From: Phycisphaerales bacterium
GTDB lineage: Bacteria > Planctomycetota > Phycisphaerae > Phycisphaerales > UBA1924
DNA: 64,000 nucleotides
NCBI GenBank assembly: GCA_023382935.1
Contig: JAHDXL010000003.1
Location: 241,559-305,558, forward strand
Direction: 5' to 3'
Part shown: one piece after another, positions 47,221 through 55,033 of the stretch
How positions within the stretch are numbered: position 1 is the first letter of the stretch
Layout of the letters: each line of letters starts with the position of its first letter
Position numbers and translations under genes: made by a program
The notes under the pieces: model-generated
The model's input: only the letters and a program-made list of their open reading frames with translations
Databases searched by the model: none
What the model was told of the DNA's origin: nothing

Positions 47221-48327
47221 ATGATCGACACGGTGCGGAGTGGGCGGCGGCGGTGGCTCTCCATCGCCGCCGTCATTGCCGGCGCCGGACTCGCCACTGG
47301 GTGCCAGTCGGCCACGCGGGTGATCGCGCCCAAGGCGACGTTCCAGCAGGGGGGGGAGACGCGCGAAGTCGAGATCCGGATTGAGCCGCGCGGCGCTGAA
47401 AACAACAAAGCAGCAGAGCAGCAAAGCAACAAAGAAGATGAGAATCGGATCGAAGAGGCCGCGTTCTCATATTCGGAGGCCGCGTTTGTTGCAAGCGACA
47501 ACGCGAGCCAACACCGGGAAAACAAGGCGGAAACCGCGCAAAGCAACAAAGCAGCAAAGCAGCAAAGCAACAAATCAGGAAGCGGCGATCTTACGTCCGA
47601 CGACCTCGGCGACGTGATCGGCGAGGCGGTGCGGGCGGGATCGTCGGTCCACGTCAAGATCACCGAGACGCGGCCGGCCAGCTCGTACGCCGAGCAGGGC
47701 GCCGGGCTCTCGGCCAAGAGCGACCAGGCGGCGATGGAGTTCACCACCGGACTCCGCGGCGTCGACCTGCCGTGGGGGAGAGCCGAGAGCGGAACGGCCG
47801 GATTTGCCGGGAAAATCATGGGGCGGAGCGTCAACGTGCTGCACATCCTCGGCGGTTTGACGCTGATTTGTGCGGTGATTCCCGTGGTGATGACGCCGCG
47901 CCGCGTCGGACTGGCCGCCGCGATCGCCCTCGCCGGAGTGGCGCTGATCGCCGCGGGCACCGTGGCCGAGCAGGCTCCGTGGGTGCTGGTGCTGGCGTTC
48001 GTCGCGTTCCTGGCGGCGCTGGGCTGGCTGGGGTTCTCGGCGTGGAAGGCCGGGCGACTCGGACTCGTGCTCGATCGCGTGCAGCTCGGCGTCGAAGCGG
48101 CGCCGGCGACGGCCGGGCAGCTCGTCAAGGCGAGCATCGCCGATGCGGCCGGTCCTGCAAAACACGTGGTCAAACGCGAGATTGCCGCGAGCAAGCGGCG
48201 GACCGGAAGCGACGCGGTGATGAAGCCGCGCAACGGAAACAGCGGAAAAACACGCCTTGCCGTCTCCGAGGACGGAGCCGGACAAGGCGTGGCACCCAGT
48301 GGGACGGAGGCAGCGGGCGGGCCGTAG
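47221..48327 (+). CDS. Prophage lipoprotein with repeat-rich linker
   Basis: A 368-aa predicted lipoprotein: SGRRRWLSIAAVIAGAGLATGC gives the signal and lipobox (ATGC). The linker from about residue 58 is made largely of repeat-encoded NKAAEQQSNKE and NKAAKQQSNKSG (AGCAAAGC arrays at 47401-47435 and 47538-47579). Then come transmembrane helices (VLHILGGLTLICAVIPVVM, LAAAIALAGVALIAAGTVAE) and a C-terminal helix ending with the repeat peptide TRLAVSEDGAGQGVAP (repeat at 48251-48297). Position at the head of the late genes suggests a membrane or lysis role; none can be named. Confidence 0.65.
   Translation: MIDTVRSGRRRWLSIAAVIAGAGLATGCQSATRVIAPKATFQQGGETREVEIRIEPRGAENNKAAEQQSNKEDENRIEEAAFSYSEAAFVASDNASQHRENKAETAQSNKAAKQQSNKSGSGDLTSDDLGDVIGEAVRAGSSVHVKITETRPASSYAEQGAGLSAKSDQAAMEFTTGLRGVDLPWGRAESGTAGFAGKIMGRSVNVLHILGGLTLICAVIPVVMTPRRVGLAAAIALAGVALIAAGTVAEQAPWVLVLAFVAFLAALGWLGFSAWKAGRLGLVLDRVQLGVEAAPATAGQLVKASIADAAGPAKHVVKREIAASKRRTGSDAVMKPRNGNSGKTRLAVSEDGAGQGVAPSGTEAAGGP
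47401..47435. repeat. AGCAAAGC array inside the lipoprotein gene
   Basis: In frame; encodes NKAAEQQSNKE. Confidence 0.9.
47538..47579. repeat. AGCAAAGC array inside the lipoprotein gene
   Basis: In frame; encodes SNKAAKQQSNKS. Confidence 0.9.
48251..48297. repeat. Palindrome family D, diverged copy 3
   Basis: CACGCCTTGC...GACAAGGCGTG with an enlarged loop; encodes TRLAVSEDGAGQGV at the lipoprotein C-terminus. Confidence 0.8.
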
Positions 48328-48386
48328 GACGCGGCCCGGTGTGTGGGATCGCGGGGCACGGACGCCCCGCTGACGCTTTTGGAAAA

Positions 48387-48513
48387 ACAGCAGAGCAGCA
48401 AAGCAGCAGAGCAGCAAAGACACGGGAAAACGCGGGGCAGGACGCACCGCAGAAGGGACCACGGATGGCGACGAAGAGCAGGCAGGCAGGCACGAAGGCA
48501 CGCAGGCACGAAG
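48387..48513. repeat. AGCAAAGC array and GGCACGAA array
   Basis: AGCAGAGC/AGCAAAGC units at 48387-48420 and GGCAGGCA/GGCACGAAG units at 48479-48513; the latter encodes RQAGTKARRHEE. Confidence 0.85.
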
Positions 48514-48998
48514 AGCCCGACACGGGAATCCTCGTGGTTTCGGCGGCTTTGAAGCGGGCTCAGGCCGCGATCGAGAAGCAGGCCGGCAAGGGCAAACTGC
48601 CCGAAGGTTCGTACCCCTGCGAGCTGCAAATCCGCATCGCCGGCGACATCACCGTTGCGGCCGAAGTGCCCGCGGGTGAGCCGAAAACCGTGCACGACTT
48701 CACCACCGACGAGCTGCTCGGCGCGATGTACGCGGTGGCCGGCAAGGAAGGCGCGGTGCTGCTCGACAAGGCCATGCGCAAGATCAAGCTCGTGCGCGGC
48801 GGCAGCGAGAACGTCAAGAACGAACTCGACGCGGCCCGCAACGCCCTGTGCGACGAAGCCGTCAAACTCGCGTTCGCACGCGGCGTGGTCAAGGAAACTG
48901 CCAGCAGCCCGCGAGCCGGCGCGATCAGCGGCAAGCCCGCGGTGACGGTCAGCGGAATGGTCGGAACGAACGTGGTGGAAGTGAGCCTCGCGGAGTGA
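48465..48998 (+). CDS. Prophage structural-region protein, unknown function
   Basis: A 177-aa soluble protein; SAALKRAQAAIEKQAGKGKL, then CELQIRIAGDITVAAEVPAG and DEAVKLAFARGVVKETAS. It starts with a repeat-derived basic peptide, RQAGTKARRHEE (array at 48479-48513). Alpha/beta, no family recognised. AGAAGGGACC precedes the ATG. Confidence 0.62.
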   Translation: MATKSRQAGTKARRHEEPDTGILVVSAALKRAQAAIEKQAGKGKLPEGSYPCELQIRIAGDITVAAEVPAGEPKTVHDFTTDELLGAMYAVAGKEGAVLLDKAMRKIKLVRGGSENVKNELDAARNALCDEAVKLAFARGVVKETASSPRAGAISGKPAVTVSGMVGTNVVEVSLAE

Positions 48999-49007
48999 GA
49001 GGGCCAG

Positions 49008-49313
49008 ATGGCAAAGACGGCGGCCGGAAACCGCCAGGAAGGACAGGCACACGTGAACACGCAGACCGGCGAAATCAAGGAGTTTGCTTCGGACCTGGAG
49101 GCTCTCAAGGCTGGCTTCGATCGCAAGCTGTCGCTCGATGACGCCATGCGATTGAAGAGGCTCTCGATCGAGGAGCGACTTGCTGAGCTCGACAAGCAGA
49201 CGGTCGTTCGGCACGACAAGGGCCACATCAACTTCCCGCAACCCAAAGCGCCAATCAACTTCCCGCCACCGCCGAGTCGGCAGTGGAAGCAGCGTGTGCG
49301 GCAGTCCCGTTGA
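49008..49313 (+). CDS. Prophage protein, unknown function
   Basis: A 101-aa protein with helix EIKEFASDLEALKAGFDRKL and SLDDAMRLKRLSIEERLAEL, then a Pro-rich end (INFPQPKAPINFPPPP). Followed by a CTCTGTGT-type repeat. No family recognised. Confidence 0.6.
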   Translation: MAKTAAGNRQEGQAHVNTQTGEIKEFASDLEALKAGFDRKLSLDDAMRLKRLSIEERLAELDKQTVVRHDKGHINFPQPKAPINFPPPPSRQWKQRVRQSR

Positions 49314-49343
49314 TTTCTCTGTGTTCTCTGTGACTCTGTGGTG
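49312..49343. repeat. CTCTGTGT array
   Basis: CTCTGTGTTCTCTGTGACTC-type quasi-tandem units before the gene at 49351; reverse complement of the 56252 family. Confidence 0.85.
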
Positions 49344-49350
49344 AAAATCG

Positions 49351-49698
49351 ATGACGAAGGCGAGCATGACAGGCTGGTTCGGCAAGCACCTCGTGGAGGT
49401 GGCTGTCGGTCTGCTCTGTCTGTGCACGCTGGGCGCGTGGGGGTTCTTCGCGGCGCGCATCGATGACATCGAGAAGACCGCGGCGACGAAGCAGTACGTC
49501 GATGACAAGGTCGCGGCCGTCAATGAGGGCGTGGCCCGCGAACTCAAAGCCATCAGCGACAAGATCGGCGACATGCAATCCAGCATGAGCACGTCGAACA
49601 CGATCGTGGCGGCGCGACTGCTGGACATCGGTGATCGGCTGGCGCGGATCGAAGGGGAAATGAAGGGTGTTTCCGGGGGCGGGGGGGTGCGGCCATGA
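49351..49698 (+). CDS. Membrane protein with coiled coil, Mu gp25/DUF2730-like position
   Basis: A 115-aa protein with one transmembrane segment (VEVAVGLLCLCTLGAWGFFA) and a long C-terminal coiled coil (NEGVARELKAISDKIGDMQS, RLLDIGDRLARIEGEMK). It sits immediately before the small terminase as Mu gp25 does. It overlaps the next gene by 4 bp. Confidence 0.65.
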   Translation: MTKASMTGWFGKHLVEVAVGLLCLCTLGAWGFFAARIDDIEKTAATKQYVDDKVAAVNEGVARELKAISDKIGDMQSSMSTSNTIVAARLLDIGDRLARIEGEMKGVSGGGGVRP

Positions 49699-50363
49699 GT
49701 GCTCCCTCCATGGACGCGATCGCCCGCGTGCGTGACGCCGGCGTCACGGTGTGCCTGCTCCGCGCACTCAACGACGCCCTGCCCAGCAAGGCCAACGGAC
49801 GCCGGCTCAAGGCCTGGCAGCAACTCAGCCGCACGGCGCAGCTCGTCGCGGCCGAGATGTACCTGGTCAAGAAGAACACGCTGGCAGACGTGGTGCAGCG
49901 GCTCAAGGAGATCGGCGAGCCGATCGACCAGAGCAGCCTGCACCGCTGGCTCAAGCGCGTCGATGAATCCTTCCGCGCCGAACTGAACAAGAGCGCCAGC
50001 CAGGACCCGGCGACGGCCGACATCGACGTGCACGCCGGTGACCTGGTGGCGCAGCTCGGCGTGATCTGGAGCAAGGCCAACGCCATGCTCGCCCTCTACA
50101 TGAGCGACGCGGACTGGTCGCTCATGGACAAGGACTCACGCAACAACGTCATGCGCTTCCTCGAAGGCGCCACCGACGCGGCCAAGGTGCAGGCGCAGGC
50201 ACGCCAACACGAGGCCAACACCGAACGGATTCTCCTCCAGGTCAAGGCCGCCGCGGCCGCGGGAGCGAGCAAGACCAAGGGCGCCACGCAAGTCACCTTC
50301 CAGCAGATCTGCGCCGCCATCGATCGGGCGATGGGGCTGCGGCCGGCGGGAGGTGAGGCATGA
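49695..50363 (+). CDS. Small terminase subunit (Mu gp27/DUF3486-like)
   Basis: A 222-aa protein. The HTH-like region with TLADVVQRLKEIGEPIDQSS and LHRWLKRVDESFRAELNK recognises packaging DNA in gp27-type proteins. A middle helical bundle (ALYMSDADWSLMDKDSRNNV) follows and the C-terminus is helical. Position before the large terminase and length fit the family. ATGA overlap upstream; overlap with terminase start downstream. Confidence 0.75.
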   Translation: MSAPSMDAIARVRDAGVTVCLLRALNDALPSKANGRRLKAWQQLSRTAQLVAAEMYLVKKNTLADVVQRLKEIGEPIDQSSLHRWLKRVDESFRAELNKSASQDPATADIDVHAGDLVAQLGVIWSKANAMLALYMSDADWSLMDKDSRNNVMRFLEGATDAAKVQAQARQHEANTERILLQVKAAAAAGASKTKGATQVTFQQICAAIDRAMGLRPAGGEA

Positions 50364-51868
50364 GGATGGGAGTGGTGAGTCGCGGTGGGGATCTGGCGAG
50401 TCGGAAAGACCACGGGCGGGACGCCCGTGCCACCGGACTGGACGCCCTCAATCGGGACGCGGCGCTGTTGCCGTACCAGGTGCGTTGGGTCGAAGACCAG
50501 AGCCGCATCGCCGTGTGGGAGAAGAGCCGCCGCATCGGCGCCGACTTCTGCGACGCCTTCCGCGCCGTGCGCGAACGCATCACCGGCACGCGCACCACGG
50601 ATTACTGGTACTCGTCGGCCGACGAATCGGCGGCTTTCGAGTACATGCAGTACGTCAAGACCTGGGCGCTGGACGTCTACGGCCTGGTGCTCGAACTGGT
50701 CGACGGCGTCGAGCGCTTCGGCAAGGAAGACGTGCGCGTGATGAGCGTCACGTTCCCGCAGATCAACGGCCGCCGGCCGCGCATCATCGCGATGGCCAGC
50801 AACCCCAAGAGCTTCCGCTCCAAGGGCGGCGACGTGTGCCTCTCGGAGTTCGCCTTCCACGACAACGCGTTTGAACTGTGGAAGGCGGCCCGGCCGGTCA
50901 TCACCTGGGGCGGCCGCGTGCGGATCCTCAGCTCGCACAACGGCGTTGAGAGCATGTTCAACCAGATGGTCGAGATGGGACGCCGGCACGCCGAAGGCAG
51001 CCCGCGCCCCAACGACATCGCGGTGAGCCTGCACCGGACCACCATCGATGACGCGATCGCCGACGGCCTGGTCGAACGCATCAACCTGGTCAGCGGGGAG
51101 AGCCAGAGCCGCGAAGAGTTCCGCGAGGCCTGCCGCCGCGACTGCGGTGATGAACGCATCTTCGCCGAGGAATACCTGTGCCGGCCGAGCGAGGAATCGG
51201 GCTCGTACTTCCCGTACGAACTGCTGCGACCGAGCGTGGCGGCCGACGCTCCGCCGGCACGCACGAGCATCAGCGAGTTTGTTGCGGACCTGCACAAGTA
51301 CGGGGCCGGCGCCGAGACGATTCGCTCGGGCATCGACGTGGGCCGCAAGCGTGATCGCTTCGTCATCTGGGCGATCGCCCGCTTCGGCAGCATGCGGCGG
51401 ACCGTGGGCATCCTGGAACTGGAAGACGAGCCGTTCGGCGTGATGGAACTGGCGATCTCGATGATGATGGGCGCGAGACTCTCCGCCCAGGAGGGGCGGG
51501 CCACCCAGGTCAGCCGGTGCTGCATCGACGCCACGGGCATCGGCATGCAACTGGCCGAGCGGGCCCTCGAGAGTTACCGCACCCGCGTCGAGGCCGTGAC
51601 CTTCACCAACGCGGTCAAGGAAGACCTGTTCACCCGCATGCGCCGCGACATCGAGGAACGCACCGTCACCATCCCCGATGACTCGACCGTGTTGGCCGAC
51701 ATCAACTCGATCCGCAAGACCGTCACCAGCGCTGGCAATGTCCGCTTCGACGCCCAGGCGACCGACCTCGGCCACGCCGACCGGGCGACCGCCCTGGCCC
51801 TGGCCCTGCACGCCGACGACCGCAAGGGCGGCGAGGCGCGATACGTCAAGGTGGAGGACCGGCGATGA
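50360..51868 (+). CDS. Large terminase subunit (Mu gp28-like)
   Basis: A 502-aa ATPase-nuclease that packages phage DNA. The Walker A-like segment EKSRRIGADFCDAFRAVRER is near residue 54 and the Walker B-like region DVCLSEFAFHDNAFELWKAA near 155. The nuclease part has the acidic residues IDVGRKRDRFVIW and CCIDATGIGMQLAERA and DLGHADRATALALALHAD. The first 30 residues are repeat-derived: VVSRGGDLASRK and GRDARATG (repeats at 50371-50409 and 50411-50434). A further palindrome at 51482-51506 adds SAQEGRAT inside the nuclease domain. Confidence 0.88.
   Translation: MRMGVVSRGGDLASRKDHGRDARATGLDALNRDAALLPYQVRWVEDQSRIAVWEKSRRIGADFCDAFRAVRERITGTRTTDYWYSSADESAAFEYMQYVKTWALDVYGLVLELVDGVERFGKEDVRVMSVTFPQINGRRPRIIAMASNPKSFRSKGGDVCLSEFAFHDNAFELWKAARPVITWGGRVRILSSHNGVESMFNQMVEMGRRHAEGSPRPNDIAVSLHRTTIDDAIADGLVERINLVSGESQSREEFREACRRDCGDERIFAEEYLCRPSEESGSYFPYELLRPSVAADAPPARTSISEFVADLHKYGAGAETIRSGIDVGRKRDRFVIWAIARFGSMRRTVGILELEDEPFGVMELAISMMMGARLSAQEGRATQVSRCCIDATGIGMQLAERALESYRTRVEAVTFTNAVKEDLFTRMRRDIEERTVTIPDDSTVLADINSIRKTVTSAGNVRFDAQATDLGHADRATALALALHADDRKGGEARYVKVEDRR
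50371..50434. repeat. GGTGAGTCG array and palindrome A copy 4
   Basis: Both lie in the first 30 codons of the large terminase; the palindrome (50411-50434) encodes GRDARAT. Confidence 0.85.
51482..51506. repeat. Palindrome family K
   Basis: CCGCCC-AGGA-GGGGCGGG type, ending GCCACC like families A and B. In frame in the large terminase (SAQEGRAT). Confidence 0.65.
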
Positions 51869-53622
51869 GCGCGATGCCGAACAACGGGCTCAGGCTGGCC
51901 GGAAGCACGGCGGCGCCCAAGACGGCCGGGTACGTCGCGCCGGCGGGCACCATGGATGAGCTGCGCCGCCGCCGCCGCGTGCGCCACATCTTCCGCGATC
52001 TGCACAGCGGCCGCTGGAGCCGCGTGCTGCTCGACCTCCAGATGAGTCAGCACCGCTACCGCGACCTGGCCCGGCACAGCGGCAAGATCGAACCCCTGCT
52101 GGCCAAGGTCAACTTCTTCCGCCTGGCCAACTCGTTCCACGCGACCGTGACCGCGGGCAACCCGGTCAACACCATCGTCGCCGATGGATTCGACGAACAG
52201 TCCGACGCCATCGACGCCATCCGCACCACCTGCCTCTTCGACACGCTGCTCATGGAGGCGGTGCGGGCCGTCAACATCGACTGCGAAGCGCCCCTCCGCG
52301 TCAGCGTCACCGACGCCGGCACCGTCATCACCCAGGACGATCCTGACCAGACCCTCCCGGTCGGACCGGCAGGCCCGGACGGCCAGCCCACCGTGTGGGA
52401 ACGCCGCTGGATCGTCGAGCGCAAGGACGCCGCCGGACGGGCGATGCGATTCCTGCGCGTCGAGCGGCACCGCGTGTTGAACGGCCGGGGCGTGATCGAG
52501 CAGGAGGCGTACAAGGCCTCGGGCGATCGGGCGTGGGCGCTCTCCGACGTGCTGGTGGACCTGGACAGCCTGGTGCGCGTGGAGGTGGCGGATGCGATCA
52601 CGGGCGGGACGCCCGTGCCACCGGACATGGTGGAGACCGGCGCCAGCTACCCGGCCATCGTGCAGCTGGTCGCTGACCGCGAACGCGGCGAGCCGATGGG
52701 CAAGATCGCCGAGCATGACCTGGACATCATCGATGAATCGGCCGCGGCCTTCAGCCGCATGAGCCGCGCGCATGACCTGCACTCGACGCCGCTGCTGCGC
52801 GTCAGCGAGCAGATGGTCGACAAGAAGACGGGCAAGGTGCAACTCGGCGATGACGGCGTGCTCGACCCCGAGAAGATCGTCGAGTACATCGCGCAGGGAT
52901 TCGACCTGGGCCGGATGCTCGAAGCACTCGACCGCATCCTCGGCCTGCAACTGGTCATGCTGCGGATGAGCCAGGCCCTGCTCGGCTTCAAGATGGGCGG
53001 CGGCTCGGCCCCCGACTCGTACGAGAAGCTGCGGCTGGAAGGCACCAACACGCTGGCATGGGCCAGGCAGACCACGGCCTACTGCGCCCCGGCCCTCGGC
53101 CGCCTGTTCACCGTGGCCACGCAGATCGACGCACGCCTGCCCCTCCGCGGCTACGCCGTGGCCCCGGTCACCGTCGAGATGCGCCCGGAACTGCCCAAAG
53201 ACCGCGTTGAACTGGTGCGCGAGGTAGCCGAGGAAAGGCGGGCGGGACTGCTGAGCCTTGAAAGCGCGCTGACCAAGGTGAACGGCGCGAACGGCGCGCG
53301 GGGAGAGCTGGAAAAGCTGCTGCGGGAGGAAGAGGAAGAACGGCGGCGCAAGGCCGAACAGGCTGGGGCGCTGGCAGCGGCGCAGGCAAAGGGAAAGCCG
53401 TTTGCGTACCTGAGCGGCGAGCAGTTGAAGGTGGCGCTGGAGATCGTGCAGGGCGTGGACAGTGGAAAGATGGCGGCCGACGCGGCGCTGGGGCTGCTGG
53501 TGCAGTTGTACGGCTTCGACGAAGACTTGGCTCGCCGGATGGTGGCGTCGCAGGCGGACCTGACACGGCGGCAGGAAATGAACCTGCTCGGGGACCTGCT
53601 GAGCAACGGGAGCGCGACATGA
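51865..53622 (+). CDS. Phage portal protein
   Basis: A 585-aa protein placed directly after the terminase, as portal proteins are. Helical hairpin and wing regions are visible: LDIIDESAAAFSRMSRAHDL, KIVEYIAQGFDLGRMLEALD and DSYEKLRLEGTNTLAWARQT, and a long helical C-terminus (GELEKLLREEEEERRRKAEQ). It fits the SPP1-gp6/Mu-gp29 class in size. The palindromic repeat at 52599-52622 inserts TGGTPVPP near residue 248, in a loop. 4-bp overlap with the terminase. Confidence 0.8.
   Translation: MSAMPNNGLRLAGSTAAPKTAGYVAPAGTMDELRRRRRVRHIFRDLHSGRWSRVLLDLQMSQHRYRDLARHSGKIEPLLAKVNFFRLANSFHATVTAGNPVNTIVADGFDEQSDAIDAIRTTCLFDTLLMEAVRAVNIDCEAPLRVSVTDAGTVITQDDPDQTLPVGPAGPDGQPTVWERRWIVERKDAAGRAMRFLRVERHRVLNGRGVIEQEAYKASGDRAWALSDVLVDLDSLVRVEVADAITGGTPVPPDMVETGASYPAIVQLVADRERGEPMGKIAEHDLDIIDESAAAFSRMSRAHDLHSTPLLRVSEQMVDKKTGKVQLGDDGVLDPEKIVEYIAQGFDLGRMLEALDRILGLQLVMLRMSQALLGFKMGGGSAPDSYEKLRLEGTNTLAWARQTTAYCAPALGRLFTVATQIDARLPLRGYAVAPVTVEMRPELPKDRVELVREVAEERRAGLLSLESALTKVNGANGARGELEKLLREEEEERRRKAEQAGALAAAQAKGKPFAYLSGEQLKVALEIVQGVDSGKMAADAALGLLVQLYGFDEDLARRMVASQADLTRRQEMNLLGDLLSNGSAT
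52599..52622. repeat. Palindrome family A, copy 5
   Basis: In frame in the portal gene, encoding TGGTPVPP. Confidence 0.9.
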
Positions 53623-54113
53623 TCGGAGCAGGCACGGTGCTGGGGAGTTTCGGAGCAAAGCTGGGGCTGGACAGCCGGGGCTGGAACGAAGGGCTCGACA
53701 GCGCGGACAAGGCGACTGGCGAGTTTGCCGGAAGCACCCGCGCGAGGCTGGCTGGCGTGACAGAGGGAGTCGGCGAGCTGGTGGACACGCTGCGGGGGGT
53801 GTCGGAGGCGGCTGGCGGCGTGACGGCGCTGGCGGCGGCCCCGCAGGCGCTCAAGGAAGCGGCGGACCACGCCGAGCGGTTGGTGCGAGCGCTGGAGAGA
53901 GCGCAGGAGCAGGTGGGTGAACTGGCCGCGCTGGGGGACCTGACCAAGCGGATGGCGGACGACGCAGAGCGCTACGCGGAAGCGATGCGGAGTGGAATGG
54001 CTTACGCCGGTGGCGCGGCGTCGGCGTTGCAGCGGCGGGAGGCGGCGGCGCGATTGGTGGCGGAGAGGGAGTCGGCGGGATCAGCGCGGCCGGGGCCGCT
54101 GCTGCTGGACTGA
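53619..54113 (+). CDS. Short tape-measure-like protein, possibly truncated
   Basis: A 164-aa protein whose start (GAGTVLGSFGAKLGLDSRGW, NEGLDSADKATGEF) is the usual N-terminus of phage tape-measure proteins, followed by two helical heptad stretches (HAERLVRALERAQEQVGELA, DAERYAEAMRSGMAYAGGAA). A real tape measure is far longer and lies in the tail module, so this may be a detached fragment or chaperone-like relative. ATGA overlap with the portal. Confidence 0.55.
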   Translation: MIGAGTVLGSFGAKLGLDSRGWNEGLDSADKATGEFAGSTRARLAGVTEGVGELVDTLRGVSEAAGGVTALAAAPQALKEAADHAERLVRALERAQEQVGELAALGDLTKRMADDAERYAEAMRSGMAYAGGAASALQRREAAARLVAERESAGSARPGPLLLD

Positions 54114-54298
54114 GGAACGGTGTACCCCTGCAAGGAACGAGCGATGAATCGGCTGCTGACATCAAGACAACGGGCGAAGTCTGCGAAGGAGGCGCGGGGT
54201 GCCTCGACGCGCAGAACGACCTCGTCGTCCATGTCGAGGTCGTGGCGCCATGCGTGGGCAGTGGCCGAGAGGCTGAAGGAAACGACGGGGTCTGGCAT
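54002..54298 (-). CDS. Minus-strand small protein overlapping the late operon
   Basis: A 98-aa candidate: PVVSFSLSATAHAWRHDLDM and DEVVLRVEAPRASFADFARC look protein-like, and GGAG precedes ATG 54298 by 8 nt. The last 35 residues overlap the previous gene on the opposite strand and may be a read-through end. It is divergent from the gene at 54427. It could be a moron pair with that gene, but a chance frame cannot be excluded. Confidence 0.4.
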   Translation of the reverse strand: MPDPVVSFSLSATAHAWRHDLDMDDEVVLRVEAPRASFADFARCLDVSSRFIARSLQGYTVPQSSSSGPGRADPADSLSATNRAAASRRCNADAAPPA

Positions 54299-54426
54299 GG
54301 GTCGGCTCCGGTGCTGGGAAGACAGTAAGAAGATCCAGTCTAGACGGGATCTTTTCAACTGGGAAGAGAAAACTTGTGTTCAGCCCGAGGGAACGGTAGT
54401 TTGGGGGCTGTTCGGAAGGAACCCCG

Positions 54427-54663
54427 ATGTTGAGCGGCAAGGAGTACTGGAAGAAGCTGGGCATTCAGGTGCCGCAAGATGTGGCGCAGGAGTGGAACCG
54501 GCAACTGGAGAAGCTGCCGCGCGGAATGGCACGGGTGTACGCGACGGCGGCACTGGTGGCGTTTCTGGAGTCGCCCGAACCGCATCGGGAAAGCCTGATC
54601 AAGAGCCTCGCGGTCGAAACACTGATGGAACGAGAAGTGATGGGACCGCGCAAGAAGAAGTAG
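54427..54663 (+). CDS. Small protein, possible moron
   Basis: A 78-aa protein (EYWKKLGIQVPQDVAQEWNR, RVYATAALVAFLESPEPHRE) sharing a VP-D-A...TAA-AFL--P---R pattern with residues 22-60 of the gene at 45748, so both may belong to one small-protein family. It ends with basic GPRKKK. The AT-richer, promoter-like DNA just upstream supports an independent transcription unit. Confidence 0.6.
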   Translation: MLSGKEYWKKLGIQVPQDVAQEWNRQLEKLPRGMARVYATAALVAFLESPEPHRESLIKSLAVETLMEREVMGPRKKK

Positions 54664-54672
54664 GGGGCGGCA

Positions 54673-54843
54673 ATGGGCCGGATTTGGCGGGCGGTGCTGA
54701 CGGTGGCCGAAGTGGTGTGGGCCGTGGTGAACACGCCCACGCCGTGGGGCCGCGCCATGCACGGAGGCCGACCGGCGCGCGGGGGGCTGAGACGGCCGAA
54801 GCACAGCGCACACACGCGAAGGCCACGACCACCCGCGGGCTGA
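54673..54843 (+). CDS. 56-aa basic protein, unknown function
   Basis: Amphipathic, Trp-rich N-terminus (IWRAVLTVAEVVWAVVNTPT) and an Arg/Pro tail. GGGGGCGGC precedes the ATG. Its position between the portal and the MuF-type gene, with a competing frame (ending at 55037, overlapping the next GTG start) leaves the coding status of 54673-55037 uncertain. Confidence 0.4.
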   Translation: MGRIWRAVLTVAEVVWAVVNTPTPWGRAMHGGRPARGGLRRPKHSAHTRRPRPPAG

Positions 54844-55033
54844 CCTACCAAGCGCGGCCGCTGTGCGGCAAGCGCTCTACCCCTGCTACCGCCCGGCGGA
54901 ACTGCTTCCAAAGCACCACCCGGACCATACCCGCTCGCAAGGCGGGTGCCGTGCTTTGGGAGCAGTGCAGCCGGACTTCGGCGGAGAAGGCGAAGCAGAG
55001 CGCGGCGAGCTTGATGCTCGGGGGAGGTGGACT

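Noticed and set aside
43121-48420. AGCAAAGC arrays as slippage phase-variation switches
   Set aside because: The unit is 8 nt, so copy changes would shift frame, but the arrays are imperfect and all coding copies are in frame; no contingency-locus pattern is visible.
47214-50033. A 939-codon minus-strand frame opposite the late genes
   Set aside because: It is a shadow of the lipoprotein, terminase and other plus-strand genes, which have ribosome binding sites and family motifs.
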